A DNA stretch of 64,000 bases from Ferdinandcohnia salidurans (GTDB lineage Bacteria > Bacillota > Bacilli > Bacillales > Bacillaceae_L), in assembly GCF_042680725.1 (NCBI RefSeq), contig NZ_JBHUEK010000029.1, positions 62,001 through 126,000 on the forward strand, read 5' to 3'. The translations under genes were made by a program, and so were the position numbers. Position 1 is the first letter of the stretch, and each line of letters begins with the position of its first letter. A model generated the notes under the pieces. It made no database searches, was not told where the DNA came from, and saw only the letters and a program-made list of their open reading frames with translations. Below are positions 8,627 through 16,486 of this stretch, piece by piece.

Positions 8627-8660
8627 AAATGCACACGTGTCCATAACGTGTGCATTTTTT
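8627..8660 (+). terminator. queF terminator
   Basis: AAATGCACACG and CGTGTGCATTT enclose a short loop and run into eight T residues. Confidence 0.85.
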
Positions 8661-8929
8661 TTGCTCTGAAAAATTGGTAAATGATGCTTCTTATAAATGT
8701 AATCCTTTTACTTGACATGGACTCAATAAAATAGTTAAATCGTATATATTTAGTAGGAATTAATTTTTCGATAAATCTCTCTTATAAGATAAATAAAATA
8801 AAAACTTAAAAGAGTAGTAGTTAACAGCACTAAACCATGATGTCTCGAAGAACAAACTTATTAGCTAATTTGATTCAGAGACTAAGTGATCAATAGGACC
8901 AATAGGTAATACGAAGGGAGAAGTTCTAT
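8661..8929 (+). promoter_or_regulatory. Leader with candidate promoter of the ATP-grasp gene
   Basis: An AT-rich gap of about 320 bases from the queF stop. TTGACA at 8712-8717 and TTAAAT at 8735-8740, 17 bases apart, are the best promoter match. About 190 bases of untranslated leader follow with no clear fold. No gene was found. Confidence 0.4.
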
Positions 8930-9868
8930 ATGTCTAAAAAAATATATATTATCCATGAAAATGATGATTGGACTTCACATTTAACAAAACGATTGGATGA
9001 GTTTAATTTACCATATGAGGCGTGGCATCTTGATAAAGGGGTCATTGATTTAACTGCAGAACCACCAGAGGGTGTTTTTTATAACCGTATGAGTGCTTCT
9101 TCGCATACAAGGGATCATCGATTTGCTCCTGAATTAACAGGCGGGATTTTAGATTGGCTCGAATTCCATAATCGCACCGTTTTTAATGGTAGTAATGCCC
9201 TTCGTCTAGAGTTAAGTAAAATCAAGCAATACACAGCGCTTGAAAAAAATGGGGTGCGCACTCCGAAAACTATTGGGGCAGTGGGCCGTGAGCAAATTAT
9301 TGAAGCAGCTGAAAAGCTAGGAACAGTACCTTTTATTACAAAACATAATCGAGCAGGTAAAGGACTTGGCGTACAATTATTCCAAACGGTAGAGTCCTTG
9401 AAGGCTTATGTAAATAGCCCTGCATTTGAAGAGCCAGTCGACGGGATTACGCTCATTCAAGAGTATATCCAATCACCAGAATCCTATATTACAAGAGCTG
9501 AATTTGTTGGTGGTAAGTATGTATATTCTGTTCGAGTTGATACGTCAGAAGGATTTGAGCTGTGCCCAGCAGATGCATGTCAAATTGGTGATCTGTTTTG
9601 CCCAGTTGGGGAAGAGGTAGAAGTACGTCCCAAGTTTGAAATTATCAATGATGTAGATCCAGAACAGATTGCACGTTACGAAGCATTTCTAAAAGATGTA
9701 AGTATTGATGTAGCAGGTATTGAGTTTGTGAAAAATGCAGATGGTGAAGTCTTCACCTATGATGTTAATACAAACACCAACTACAACTCCGATGCAGAAG
9801 CGAAAGCGGAAAAATACGGAATGCTTGAGCTTGCAAAATTTCTTGGCGAGGCACTGAATAGAATTTAG
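8930..9868 (+). CDS. RimK-like ATP-grasp ligase
   Basis: A 312-residue protein with the ATP-grasp fold in its second half. Visible elements are 'PFITKHNRAGKGLGVQLF' near 135-152 (a glycine-rich ATP-binding loop with K139), 'GITLIQEYIQSP' and 'FTYDVNTNTNYN' near 280 (metal-binding Asp/Asn pair). The N-terminal domain binds 'YNRMSASSHTRDH'. The RimK family joins an amino acid to a peptide or small-molecule carboxylate. The acceptor is unknown. It is a monocistronic cytoplasmic enzyme with a GGGAG ribosome binding site. Confidence 0.8.
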   Translation: MSKKIYIIHENDDWTSHLTKRLDEFNLPYEAWHLDKGVIDLTAEPPEGVFYNRMSASSHTRDHRFAPELTGGILDWLEFHNRTVFNGSNALRLELSKIKQYTALEKNGVRTPKTIGAVGREQIIEAAEKLGTVPFITKHNRAGKGLGVQLFQTVESLKAYVNSPAFEEPVDGITLIQEYIQSPESYITRAEFVGGKYVYSVRVDTSEGFELCPADACQIGDLFCPVGEEVEVRPKFEIINDVDPEQIARYEAFLKDVSIDVAGIEFVKNADGEVFTYDVNTNTNYNSDAEAKAEKYGMLELAKFLGEALNRI

Positions 9869-9924
9869 GGACCAGAGGGACGGTTCTATTGGTTCTTTCC
9901 AATTTAATGGTAAAGTAAAAACAA

Positions 9925-9948
9925 AGGGTAGCATGATTGCTACCCTTC
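9925..9948 (-). terminator. Terminator of the MFS gene
   Basis: AAGGGTAGCA and TGCTACCCTT form a stem that overlaps the stop codon of the minus-strand MFS gene, with TTTGTTTTT beyond it on that strand. Confidence 0.75.
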
Positions 9949-11121
9949 GTTAGTTGCTGCCGTATGCATTTTTTTCGTTTTTGCTGTATACATTCTAAAC
10001 AATATGAATGCGACAGCGGATAGGAATATACCTGATATGTAAGGTAATCCCATTGAAATTGTATAGAGCAGTCCACCTAAAATAGGTCCAAGAATTCGTC
10101 CGAGTGAATCGAATGAGGACAATAACCCTGTGACACTTCCATGACCCGTCTTAGATCGCTTCGTTAGTAATGCCGAAACTGCAGGACGAATGATGCCATT
10201 TCCTACTCCAAAAATGGTTAAATAAATCGCAGCTGTAACGAAATCCTTTGTAAATAAAATAAGGAAAAAACCAACGGCTGACACGAAAATCCCAATTTGG
10301 ATGACAAAGCCTTCACCAAACCGTTTTGTTAGCCTTCCCACTAGTCCACCTTGTACAATCGCTCCAGCGAGTCCCATAATCATAAAAATATAACCGAGCT
10401 CAGTCGTCCCCAATCCAGCTTTTTCCGCAGCAAAATAAGCAAACGTAGCTTCAAGCCCTGATAGGGATAATGTGATAAAAAGAGAAAGGAAAAACAGAAC
10501 GCTTTCAGGACCGTTAAGTGCTTTTAACAGACCCGGTCTTTTTCGGTCTTTCGGATGTCTTTGCTCTTTCGATAGAGATTCTTTAAGGACAATCATGACA
10601 AGGAAAAAAGTAAGTAGAGACAAGGTACCTGCAATGTAAAATGGCATTTGTAAGTCCGTTTTTGAGAAAATACCACCAATTGCTGGTCCAAAGATAAACC
10701 CTAGACCAATCGATGCACCGATGACCCCCATTCCTTTACCACGGTCTTCCTCAGAGGTAATATCGGCAGCATAAGCCATTACGGTGGGCATATTTGCGGC
10801 TGAAAGAAAGCCACCAATGATTCTGGCTGCAAACAACATCCATAATTCTGTCGATAACGCCATGAGAAAGAATGAAACCGCAAGTCCAAAGATACCAATC
10901 ATAATAACAGGCTTACGTCCAATCCGATCGGAAATTCTTCCCCACATCGGTGCGAACAAGAATTGCATTAATGAATAAACAGCCATGAGTAGCCCTAATT
11001 CAGTAGGGGAAGCACCAAGATCTTCTGCATAAAAGGGGATGACAGGAATAATGATCCCGAACCCAACATAAACCAAAAACATAACTGCAAATAATATAGG
11101 TAATGCTTTTTTTGTATCCAA
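9940..11121 (-). CDS. MFS drug-efflux type transporter (12 TM)
   Basis: A 393-residue integral membrane protein with twelve predicted membrane helices. It carries the family A-loop 'GRISDRIGRKPVIMIG' between helices 2 and 3, and the antiporter-type motif 'GASIGLGFIFGPAIGG' in helix 5. These mark the DHA1 drug:H+ antiporters (NorA/Bmr/TetA relatives). The likely role is export of a lipophilic or cationic compound, substrate unknown. The start is TTG 11121, preceded by GGAGTGA. No dedicated regulator is adjacent. Confidence 0.85.
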   Translation of the reverse strand: MDTKKALPILFAVMFLVYVGFGIIIPVIPFYAEDLGASPTELGLLMAVYSLMQFLFAPMWGRISDRIGRKPVIMIGIFGLAVSFFLMALSTELWMLFAARIIGGFLSAANMPTVMAYAADITSEEDRGKGMGVIGASIGLGFIFGPAIGGIFSKTDLQMPFYIAGTLSLLTFFLVMIVLKESLSKEQRHPKDRKRPGLLKALNGPESVLFFLSLFITLSLSGLEATFAYFAAEKAGLGTTELGYIFMIMGLAGAIVQGGLVGRLTKRFGEGFVIQIGIFVSAVGFFLILFTKDFVTAAIYLTIFGVGNGIIRPAVSALLTKRSKTGHGSVTGLLSSFDSLGRILGPILGGLLYTISMGLPYISGIFLSAVAFILFRMYTAKTKKMHTAATNEG

Positions 11122-11252
11122 CGTATGTCACTCCAGTATGATAGCTTACTTTCCTATCATAAATTAAATGAAAACAATTTGAAAGTAATCGGAAGGAGAG
11201 TCAAAAAACTTTTTTTGTAAGGGACCGATAACTTCCCAATTTTTCCATAAAA

Positions 11253-11282
11253 AAAGCATCTTCAAAGTTGAAGATGCTTAAG
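11253..11282 (-). terminator. Terminator of the NlpC/P60 gene
   Basis: AAGCATCTTCAA and TTGAAGATGCTT form a perfect twelve-pair stem with A/T flanks, 14 bases past the stop codon. Confidence 0.85.
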
Positions 11283-11296
11283 TTAGGCTTGTTTAA

Positions 11297-12442
11297 TTAA
11301 AAAATACGATTTACACGACCATTAAATGTATTTTTCCAGTAACCACTTGTCATATCAGCAATGCCAACACCAGTTGAGCTTTGAGAACCGATGAACTTAC
11401 CGCCGCCTATGTAAATTCCAACATGGCCATCCGTTTTATAAGTATTAAAGAATACTAAATCTCCAGGTTTCATGTCACTAACAGAAACTCGAGTTCCTTG
11501 GTTTTTCAGTGCATCTGTGCTAGCACCAACACTTATGCCAGCCTGTGCAAATGCCCAGTGTACGAAACCAGAGCAGTCAAAGCGACCGTGTGCAACATCA
11601 TAAGAGTTTCTTCCTCCACCAAATACATATACAGAGTTTCCAATGTACTTATATCCAGCTTTGATTACTGTGTTGATTGAACCCGAAACCTTTGGTGTAG
11701 AGGTTGGGACAGAAGCAGCCACAGTAGCATTGGATGTTGTTGGAGCAGAACTAGATGAAGTCGTAGTGCTAACTGCAGGTGTTGCAGTAATCATACTAGC
11801 ACGAAGGTCTTCAATGTCCGCTAAAGTTTTTTGTTCTTTTGATTGTAATGCAGCCTTTAATGCATCATTTTGAGCTTTTTGGTCTTCAATTTGACCTTGC
11901 ATGGCTACCAATTCTTCTTTTTTGTTTGTTAATGCAGTGAGTGTCTCCTGAATCTTAGCTTGCTTTTCTTCTACCAGATTAATTGCTTTCGCTTGTTCAT
12001 CAATTATTTCTTGGTCAGCTTGCATAATAGTAGAGACTGCACTCACACGGTTAATAAAATCAGAAAAGCTTTGTGCACCAAAAATAACATCTAGGTAACT
12101 AATCGTTCCACCAGACTGTTGCATCATGCGGGCACGTTCTTTTAAAATTTCATTACGAGCTTCAATTTCTTTTTCAAGTTGTTCAATCTCTACTTCTAGA
12201 GTTTTTACTTGTTCTTCTGTTTTCTTAATATCCGCTTCTGTTTCAGCGATCATTGTACGGTTATCTTCAATCGCTTGGTCAACTTTTGCAATTTGAGCAT
12301 TTAAATCTGCTAATGCTTTTTGTGTATCAGAAAGCTCAGTTTGAAGTGAACTAATCGACGTTTCTGCACTAGTTGATATTACATATGGAGAAAAGGCACT
12401 TATCATTAAAGTGGCACTTAAGGTTACGAGTGTCTTTTTCAA
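11297..12442 (-). CDS. Secreted coiled-coil NlpC/P60 peptidoglycan hydrolase
   Basis: A 381-residue exported protein. The signal peptide ends near residue 26 ('STSAETS'). Residues 28-215 are a long coiled coil rich in Gln/Lys/Glu (PcsB/CwlO-like). A Ser/Thr/Ala linker follows, then an NlpC/P60 domain from about 262 to the end with C290 ('FDCSGFVHW') and H340 ('DGHVGIYIG') as catalytic Cys and His. Such enzymes cut stem peptides (D,L-endopeptidase), and those with coiled coils are controlled by FtsEX. It is monocistronic with a strong terminator. It may be a CwlO counterpart, but the family cannot be fixed without alignment. Confidence 0.9.
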   Translation of the reverse strand: MKKTLVTLSATLMISAFSPYVISTSAETSISSLQTELSDTQKALADLNAQIAKVDQAIEDNRTMIAETEADIKKTEEQVKTLEVEIEQLEKEIEARNEILKERARMMQQSGGTISYLDVIFGAQSFSDFINRVSAVSTIMQADQEIIDEQAKAINLVEEKQAKIQETLTALTNKKEELVAMQGQIEDQKAQNDALKAALQSKEQKTLADIEDLRASMITATPAVSTTTSSSSAPTTSNATVAASVPTSTPKVSGSINTVIKAGYKYIGNSVYVFGGGRNSYDVAHGRFDCSGFVHWAFAQAGISVGASTDALKNQGTRVSVSDMKPGDLVFFNTYKTDGHVGIYIGGGKFIGSQSSTGVGIADMTSGYWKNTFNGRVNRIF

Positions 12443-12852
12443 GAAAATTCCTACTTTCTTACTAATCTACTTAGTCTATATCCGATTCTTTTACTCTACC
12501 ATATTATCATAAGTTTCTATAAAATTCTCCATTTGTCGCGAAATTGTTACATATTGTTAATATTGTAATCTTTCAAAACCTACTAGAATCAAGGTTTCGC
12601 AAAAGAGCAAATATGTCAATGTCGAAATATATTTGTAATATTAACGGAATATTATTCCTACTAAAGTAGGATTTGAAAGGGCCTAGTGCCTATGAGGAGA
12701 TTGAAGGAAGTCGGTAACGTGATTGGAGTATTTCGTTGCTTTTTCAAACAATCGTTTTATTGAATGTGAAAACCCTTGGAAAAAGAGTGAAAGGGCGCTA
12801 AACAAACATTTGATTGAAAAACAAGGTGTCTATTAGCGCCTTCATTTTAGGT
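12443..12852. other. Intergenic region, 410 bases
   Basis: The right part is the AT-rich promoter region of the NlpC/P60 gene. Further along, 12661-12790 shows no open frame with a ribosome binding site. The left end of the thioesterase terminator lies at 12794. One copy of the AAACAAACATTTGATTGAA motif is at 12799-12818. Confidence 0.5.
12794..12841 (-). terminator. Hairpin after the thioesterase gene, containing the TTTGATTGAA motif
   Basis: GGCGCTA and TAGCGCC close a long loop. The loop contains AAACAAACATTTGATTGAA, which recurs at 14438, 14547 and 14592. It could act as a terminator for the minus-strand gene. Confidence 0.5.
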
Positions 12853-13272
12853 CTATAAAGCTTCAAATTCTTGTATTCTATGTTTAATGTCATCAGGTAT
12901 AGGTGTAGATGTTTTTGTAACATTGTTGTAATTTACTTGGATGGTTTCGGCTTCAACTAAGATTTCGTCATCTCGTGTTATGATACTCTCAAGGGTGAGG
13001 CTGGAAGTACCCAATTTTTTTACCCGAACATAAATAGTAATGAAATCATCTAGTAATGCAGGTTTTTTGTACTCAACGGTACTTTTAACAAGAACTGGCT
13101 CAAATTGGGAAGAGTGTTGATTAGTAAGCCAATCAGGCCCAAGAATTTCACGCATGTATTCAGTGAAGCCGATATCTATATATGTAAGATAATGCGCGTT
13201 AAAAACGATTTTTTGACCATCGATTTCAGAATACCTCACACGAATAGTATGTGAAAAATGAAAGTTTTCCAA
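12853..13272 (-). CDS. Acyl-CoA thioesterase, 4HBT hot-dog family
   Basis: A 139-residue single hot-dog domain. 'RYSEIDGQKIVFNAHYLTYID' corresponds to the 4-hydroxybenzoyl-CoA thioesterase motif, with D18 in the position of the catalytic Asp. Conserved beta strands follow to the end. It hydrolyses an acyl- or aroyl-CoA in the cytoplasm, and the chain is unknown. It is transcribed divergently from the AbrB-type membrane protein, with about 95 bases between the two starts. Confidence 0.85.
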   Translation of the reverse strand: MENFHFSHTIRVRYSEIDGQKIVFNAHYLTYIDIGFTEYMREILGPDWLTNQHSSQFEPVLVKSTVEYKKPALLDDFITIYVRVKKLGTSSLTLESIITRDDEILVEAETIQVNYNNVTKTSTPIPDDIKHRIQEFEAL

Positions 13273-13368
13273 GCTGCTCCCTCCTTTTTACAAAGTATAT
13301 TCTGCAAAGAGGGGATTTTTCCTGCATATTATAATAGAAGAATGAAAAAGGAGAAAGGTCGAATATAT

Positions 13369-14424
13369 ATGAAATTTTCACAGCAGAAAGGTTTAATAGA
13401 GTCCTATCTTGTAGCGGGTATGGGAGGAATGGTGTTCTATTTCTTACACTTTCCAATTCCGTGGATACTTGGACCGATGACATTCATGATATTATACAAA
13501 GCCATTACACATCGAACAATGGTTGTATCAGCACGCTTATACAATGTTGGACTTGCAACACTAGGAATCTACTTCGGATTGTCGTTTACAAAAGAAACCT
13601 TTATTACGGTCTATCCGTATATCATCCCATTTTTAATCATGACAATTTTGCTTTTGACGGTCAGTGTAGTAAACAGTATATTTGTAACCCGATTTATTAA
13701 AATTGATCCGATGACAAGTGTGTTCGGCTCGATTCCCGGTGGATTATCTGAAATGGTTGCTGCAAGCCATTCGTTAAAAGCAAATTCTGCAATGGTAACG
13801 ATTTTTCAAACGGTTCGTTTGTTAACGGTTGTGTTCATGGTTCCGTTTATTGTGACCCATTGGTTCATAGCAAGTGTTGGAAATCCATTTGAGGTCACAA
13901 AAAATCTCAGCAGTGCCCCTGCTTATGCATATTTATGGTTCAGTATAGCTTTCTTAGCAGGGTGGCTTCTTCGTAATAAGCTCCCGGCGGCGTATGTGAT
14001 TGGTCCACTTGCAGTTACGGTTTTACTCGGTGTAGTGGGAGTAGGGTTACCACCTATTCAACCATGGTTACTAATTCTTGCCCAAATCACGGTTGGGATG
14101 AGAATGGGGAATAATATCAATCTAAGAGATTTAAAGATTGGTGGAAAGTATTGTGGAGTTTACTTTATTCTCACGTTGTTATTACTCGCATTCTCATTTG
14201 GCTTTGGCTATCTATTTGCCATATTTTCAGATTTAGATGTACCAACTGCCTTACTAAGCTTTTCACCGGGTGGTTTGGTTGAAATGGTGTTAACCGCGAC
14301 TGCAATCGGAGCAGATCCAGCAGTAGTAAGTTCACTACAGCTGATTCGACTATTGTTCATTATTTTAATCGTACCGAGCTTTTTAAAATGGATGTTTACG
14401 AGAAGGGAAAAAGTAGCTGCATGA
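13369..14424 (+). CDS. AbrB-family (Gate-like) integral membrane protein
   Basis: A 351-residue membrane protein of about ten helices with an internal duplication. The repeated signatures are 'GSIPGGLSEMV' in the first half and 'SFSPGGLVEMVLTA' in the second, typical of the AbrB/ammonia-monooxygenase-related membrane family (Pfam AbrB). It is not the DNA-binding transition-state regulator of the same name. Its transport substrate is unknown. ATG 13369 is chosen over upstream starts, which would overlap the divergent thioesterase and have no ribosome binding site at a normal distance. Confidence 0.8.
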   Translation: MKFSQQKGLIESYLVAGMGGMVFYFLHFPIPWILGPMTFMILYKAITHRTMVVSARLYNVGLATLGIYFGLSFTKETFITVYPYIIPFLIMTILLLTVSVVNSIFVTRFIKIDPMTSVFGSIPGGLSEMVAASHSLKANSAMVTIFQTVRLLTVVFMVPFIVTHWFIASVGNPFEVTKNLSSAPAYAYLWFSIAFLAGWLLRNKLPAAYVIGPLAVTVLLGVVGVGLPPIQPWLLILAQITVGMRMGNNINLRDLKIGGKYCGVYFILTLLLLAFSFGFGYLFAIFSDLDVPTALLSFSPGGLVEMVLTATAIGADPAVVSSLQLIRLLFIILIVPSFLKWMFTRREKVAA

Positions 14425-14437
14425 CAAAAGTGGCAAT

Positions 14438-14615
14438 TCAAACAAACATTTGATTGAAGCTGGGAACCCATGTGTACCAAGGGATGTAAGTTAAACGAGC
14501 GTTTGAAGGTGAGATTTGTAGTTTCTGGAAGTTCTGTAAGCAAAAATTCAAACAAACGCTTGATTGAAAATGGAATCCCTTGTGCCCCAAGGGATAGACC
14601 GCTAAACAAACGTTT
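14438..14615. repeat. Cluster of TCAAACAAACGTTTGATTGA palindromic motifs
   Basis: Copies at 14438-14458, 14547-14570 and 14592-14615, plus a degenerate one at 14491-14510. Each is nearly self-complementary around CAAACGTTTG. Two copies are followed by similar text containing CCAAGGGAT, which suggests repeat units and not isolated operators. Confidence 0.65.
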
Positions 14616-14700
14616 GATTGAAAAAGATTATGTCAACTAGAATGAGTTTTTATGCTTGTGAGAGGGTATATGGGAGAAGCGGTGTCTTCCAAAGAGGCAA

Positions 14701-14990
14701 GAGTACTATCAGTATCCTAGAAAATGGAAGATAATGTCACTCTGAAAGGGTTGAAGTGCTATCAAAATCCTAGGAACTGGAAGGTGATGTCACTCCAAAA
14801 GGTTTAGAGTACTATCAGCATCCTGAAAACTGGAAAGTGATATTACTCTGAAAGGCTTAGAGTGCTATCAACATCCTAATAGCTGGAATCTAGTAGTCTC
14901 CAAAAGGGTTTAGAGTATCATCAACTTCCCAGTTAATGGAAAGTGGTACCACTCTATGAGGCTAAAAGCATCCTGAAACTGGACCCGGAT
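14701..14990. repeat. 53-bp tandem repeat array (about 5.5 units)
   Basis: Units start at 14701, 14754, 14807, 14860 and 14913, exactly 53 bases apart, with a partial unit near 14964. Shared parts are GAGTACTATCA, CATCCTGAAAACTGGAA and GTGATGTCACTC. The period is not a multiple of three, and units differ by scattered substitutions, so this is not coding. Confidence 0.85.
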
Positions 14991-15016
14991 CACCCAAAGC
15001 CAGACCAATACTAAAA

Positions 15017-15038
15017 GCCACTAGGGTACCCTAGTGGC
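15017..15038 (-). terminator. Terminator of the DinB gene
   Basis: GCCACTAGGG and CCCTAGTGGC around TA form a perfect hairpin. On the minus strand it is followed by TTTTAG. Confidence 0.85.
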
Positions 15039-15050
15039 CAAAATTTTAGA

Positions 15051-15527
15051 TTATGCGCCCCACTCTTCCTTTGATGGACCGTAAACGCCAGGGACTTTTA
15101 ATCCAGCTTGACGCATTAGGATTGTCATTTGTCCGCGGTGATGGATTTGGTGGGTATTCGTCATTCCAAGTATCACGGCAACAGGCATTGGTTGGCCAAA
15201 CATTTCTTTCATTTCCTTCAATGTTGCATCGTTCCATTGTTCTTTAATCGCAGAAACTAAGTTTTCACTTGTTGTACGGTAGCTATCGGCCATTTCCTTT
15301 GCCGATGCTGGAACTGCTTCACCAGCCGCACCTTCGAACTGGAGTCCAGTTTGTGAAATAATTTGATGCACGGAAGTCACAACATGCCATGCAAGTTCAC
15401 CTAAGGTACGGTGACCAGCGGCAACAGACTGTGATAATGACTCATCTGTTAAAGCATCAAGGATTTTTTGAGTGGCACTACCTTCATAATTCCAATCTTG
15501 TAAAAATTCTTCAAGTGTATGATACAT
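15051..15527 (-). CDS. DinB-family protein
   Basis: 158 residues, a four-helix bundle of the DinB/YfiT metal-binding superfamily. Histidines in 'ELAWHVVTSVHQ' and 'THQIHHRGQMTILMR' fit the three-His metal site, with the C-terminal HxxHRGQ motif especially typical. Members include thiol-dependent transferases and damage-inducible proteins. The reaction here is unknown. The ATG at 15527 is chosen because a perfect AGGAGG precedes it, while the upstream extension has no such site. Confidence 0.85.
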   Translation of the reverse strand: MYHTLEEFLQDWNYEGSATQKILDALTDESLSQSVAAGHRTLGELAWHVVTSVHQIISQTGLQFEGAAGEAVPASAKEMADSYRTTSENLVSAIKEQWNDATLKEMKEMFGQPMPVAVILGMTNTHQIHHRGQMTILMRQAGLKVPGVYGPSKEEWGA

Positions 15528-15690
15528 ATGTATTCCTCCTAAAATGTGATTACCAACATTATACTGCATACACATGTAAAAGCCATTTTAAACGCACATG
15601 ATGATTTTTTATGAAGGATGATGTTTTATCTATGAATTACTTGTAAAATAGAAGAGGTTACTAGATTTCTACAACAAAGGATGTTGACGT

Positions 15691-16335
15691 GTGAAGGATA
15701 TAACAATTGGCTCACTCTTAGATGTGATTGGGGAATTGTTCTCCGACGAGATATCAATTGCTGTCTCAAATACAAAAGAATACCTTTATTATCGACCAAG
15801 TAAACGAATTGATTTGAAAATTAAACCAGGTGATGAAGTAAAAGAGGGGACCATTGCGTATAAAGCCATTACGTCAAGACAAAAGGCTTCTGAATTTATT
15901 AATCGTGACGTATTTGGCATTCCTTATCATGGCATGGCCGTACCTTTTTTTCATGGGGATCAGTTGGAAGGTTGCGTAACGGCAATCTACCCAGCATTAA
16001 CAGATGGCAAATCGGTGGTAACCGTAAAGTCTCCAGATGGCTGGATTCCCATCCCGTTCTCAGATGTGCTATACCTTGAGGCAAAGGATAAAAAAACGCA
16101 TGTGTACACAAAAGGTTTTTCGGGGACACATAAATATTCGCTTCAGGAATTTGAATACACGTTGCCAAAGGACTCTTTTATTCGCTGCCACCGTTCATTT
16201 ATCGTGAATGTAAATCAAATCAAAGAAATCCATCCTGATACTCATTCCACATTTGTTTTAGAAATGAAAAACGGTGCCCGGGTCCCTGTTAGTCAAAATT
16301 ATTCAAGTTATTTTCGGAAACTGCTAGGCTTCTAA
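15691..16335 (+). CDS. LytTR-domain transcriptional regulator
   Basis: A 214-residue protein. Residues about 113-212 form a LytTR DNA-binding domain: 'IPFSDVLYLEAKDKKTHVYT', 'FIRCHRSFIVNVNQIKEI' and a C-terminal 'VPVSQNYSSYFRKLLGF'. The N-terminal 100 residues are not a receiver domain, having no Asp phosphoacceptor context. They look like a small ligand-binding domain with a 'YHGMAVPFFHGDQLEGCVTAIYP' segment, PAS- or GAF-like in character. The start is GTG. It lies 150 bases before the CoA-transferase gene on the same strand, which makes that gene the likely target. Confidence 0.85.
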   Translation: MKDITIGSLLDVIGELFSDEISIAVSNTKEYLYYRPSKRIDLKIKPGDEVKEGTIAYKAITSRQKASEFINRDVFGIPYHGMAVPFFHGDQLEGCVTAIYPALTDGKSVVTVKSPDGWIPIPFSDVLYLEAKDKKTHVYTKGFSGTHKYSLQEFEYTLPKDSFIRCHRSFIVNVNQIKEIHPDTHSTFVLEMKNGARVPVSQNYSSYFRKLLGF

Positions 16336-16346
16336 TTTTCTAGAAA

Positions 16347-16388
16347 AAGAACAAATCTTCTGCTTTGGGGGTTTGTTCTTCTTTTTTA
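16347..16388 (+). terminator. Terminator after the LytTR gene
   Basis: AAGAACAAA and TTTGTTCTT with a 16-base loop and a T tract. Confidence 0.7.
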
Positions 16389-16486
16389 TCGAATTTTTAT
16401 GTTCTTTACTCCCGAAATCCCACTTCGTGTAGTGAATATAGGTAAAATTATCTTAATATTCAATTTCATAAAGGGGATGGGAGAAT

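Larger units (their letters stand above)
14425..15050. other. Large non-coding region with two repeat families
   Basis: 626 bases with no supported gene. 14438-14615 has three close copies and one weaker copy of the CAAACGTTTGATTGAA motif. 14701-14990 is a 53-base tandem array. 15017-15038 is the DinB terminator. Confidence 0.7.

Noticed and set aside
12661..12790. Short peptide gene after the NlpC/P60 promoter region
   Set aside because: A 23-codon frame exists but has no ribosome binding site and no recognisable product.
14208..14609. 133-residue minus-strand open frame
   Set aside because: It is mostly antisense to the AbrB-type membrane gene and crosses the TTTGATTGA repeats; no start signal.
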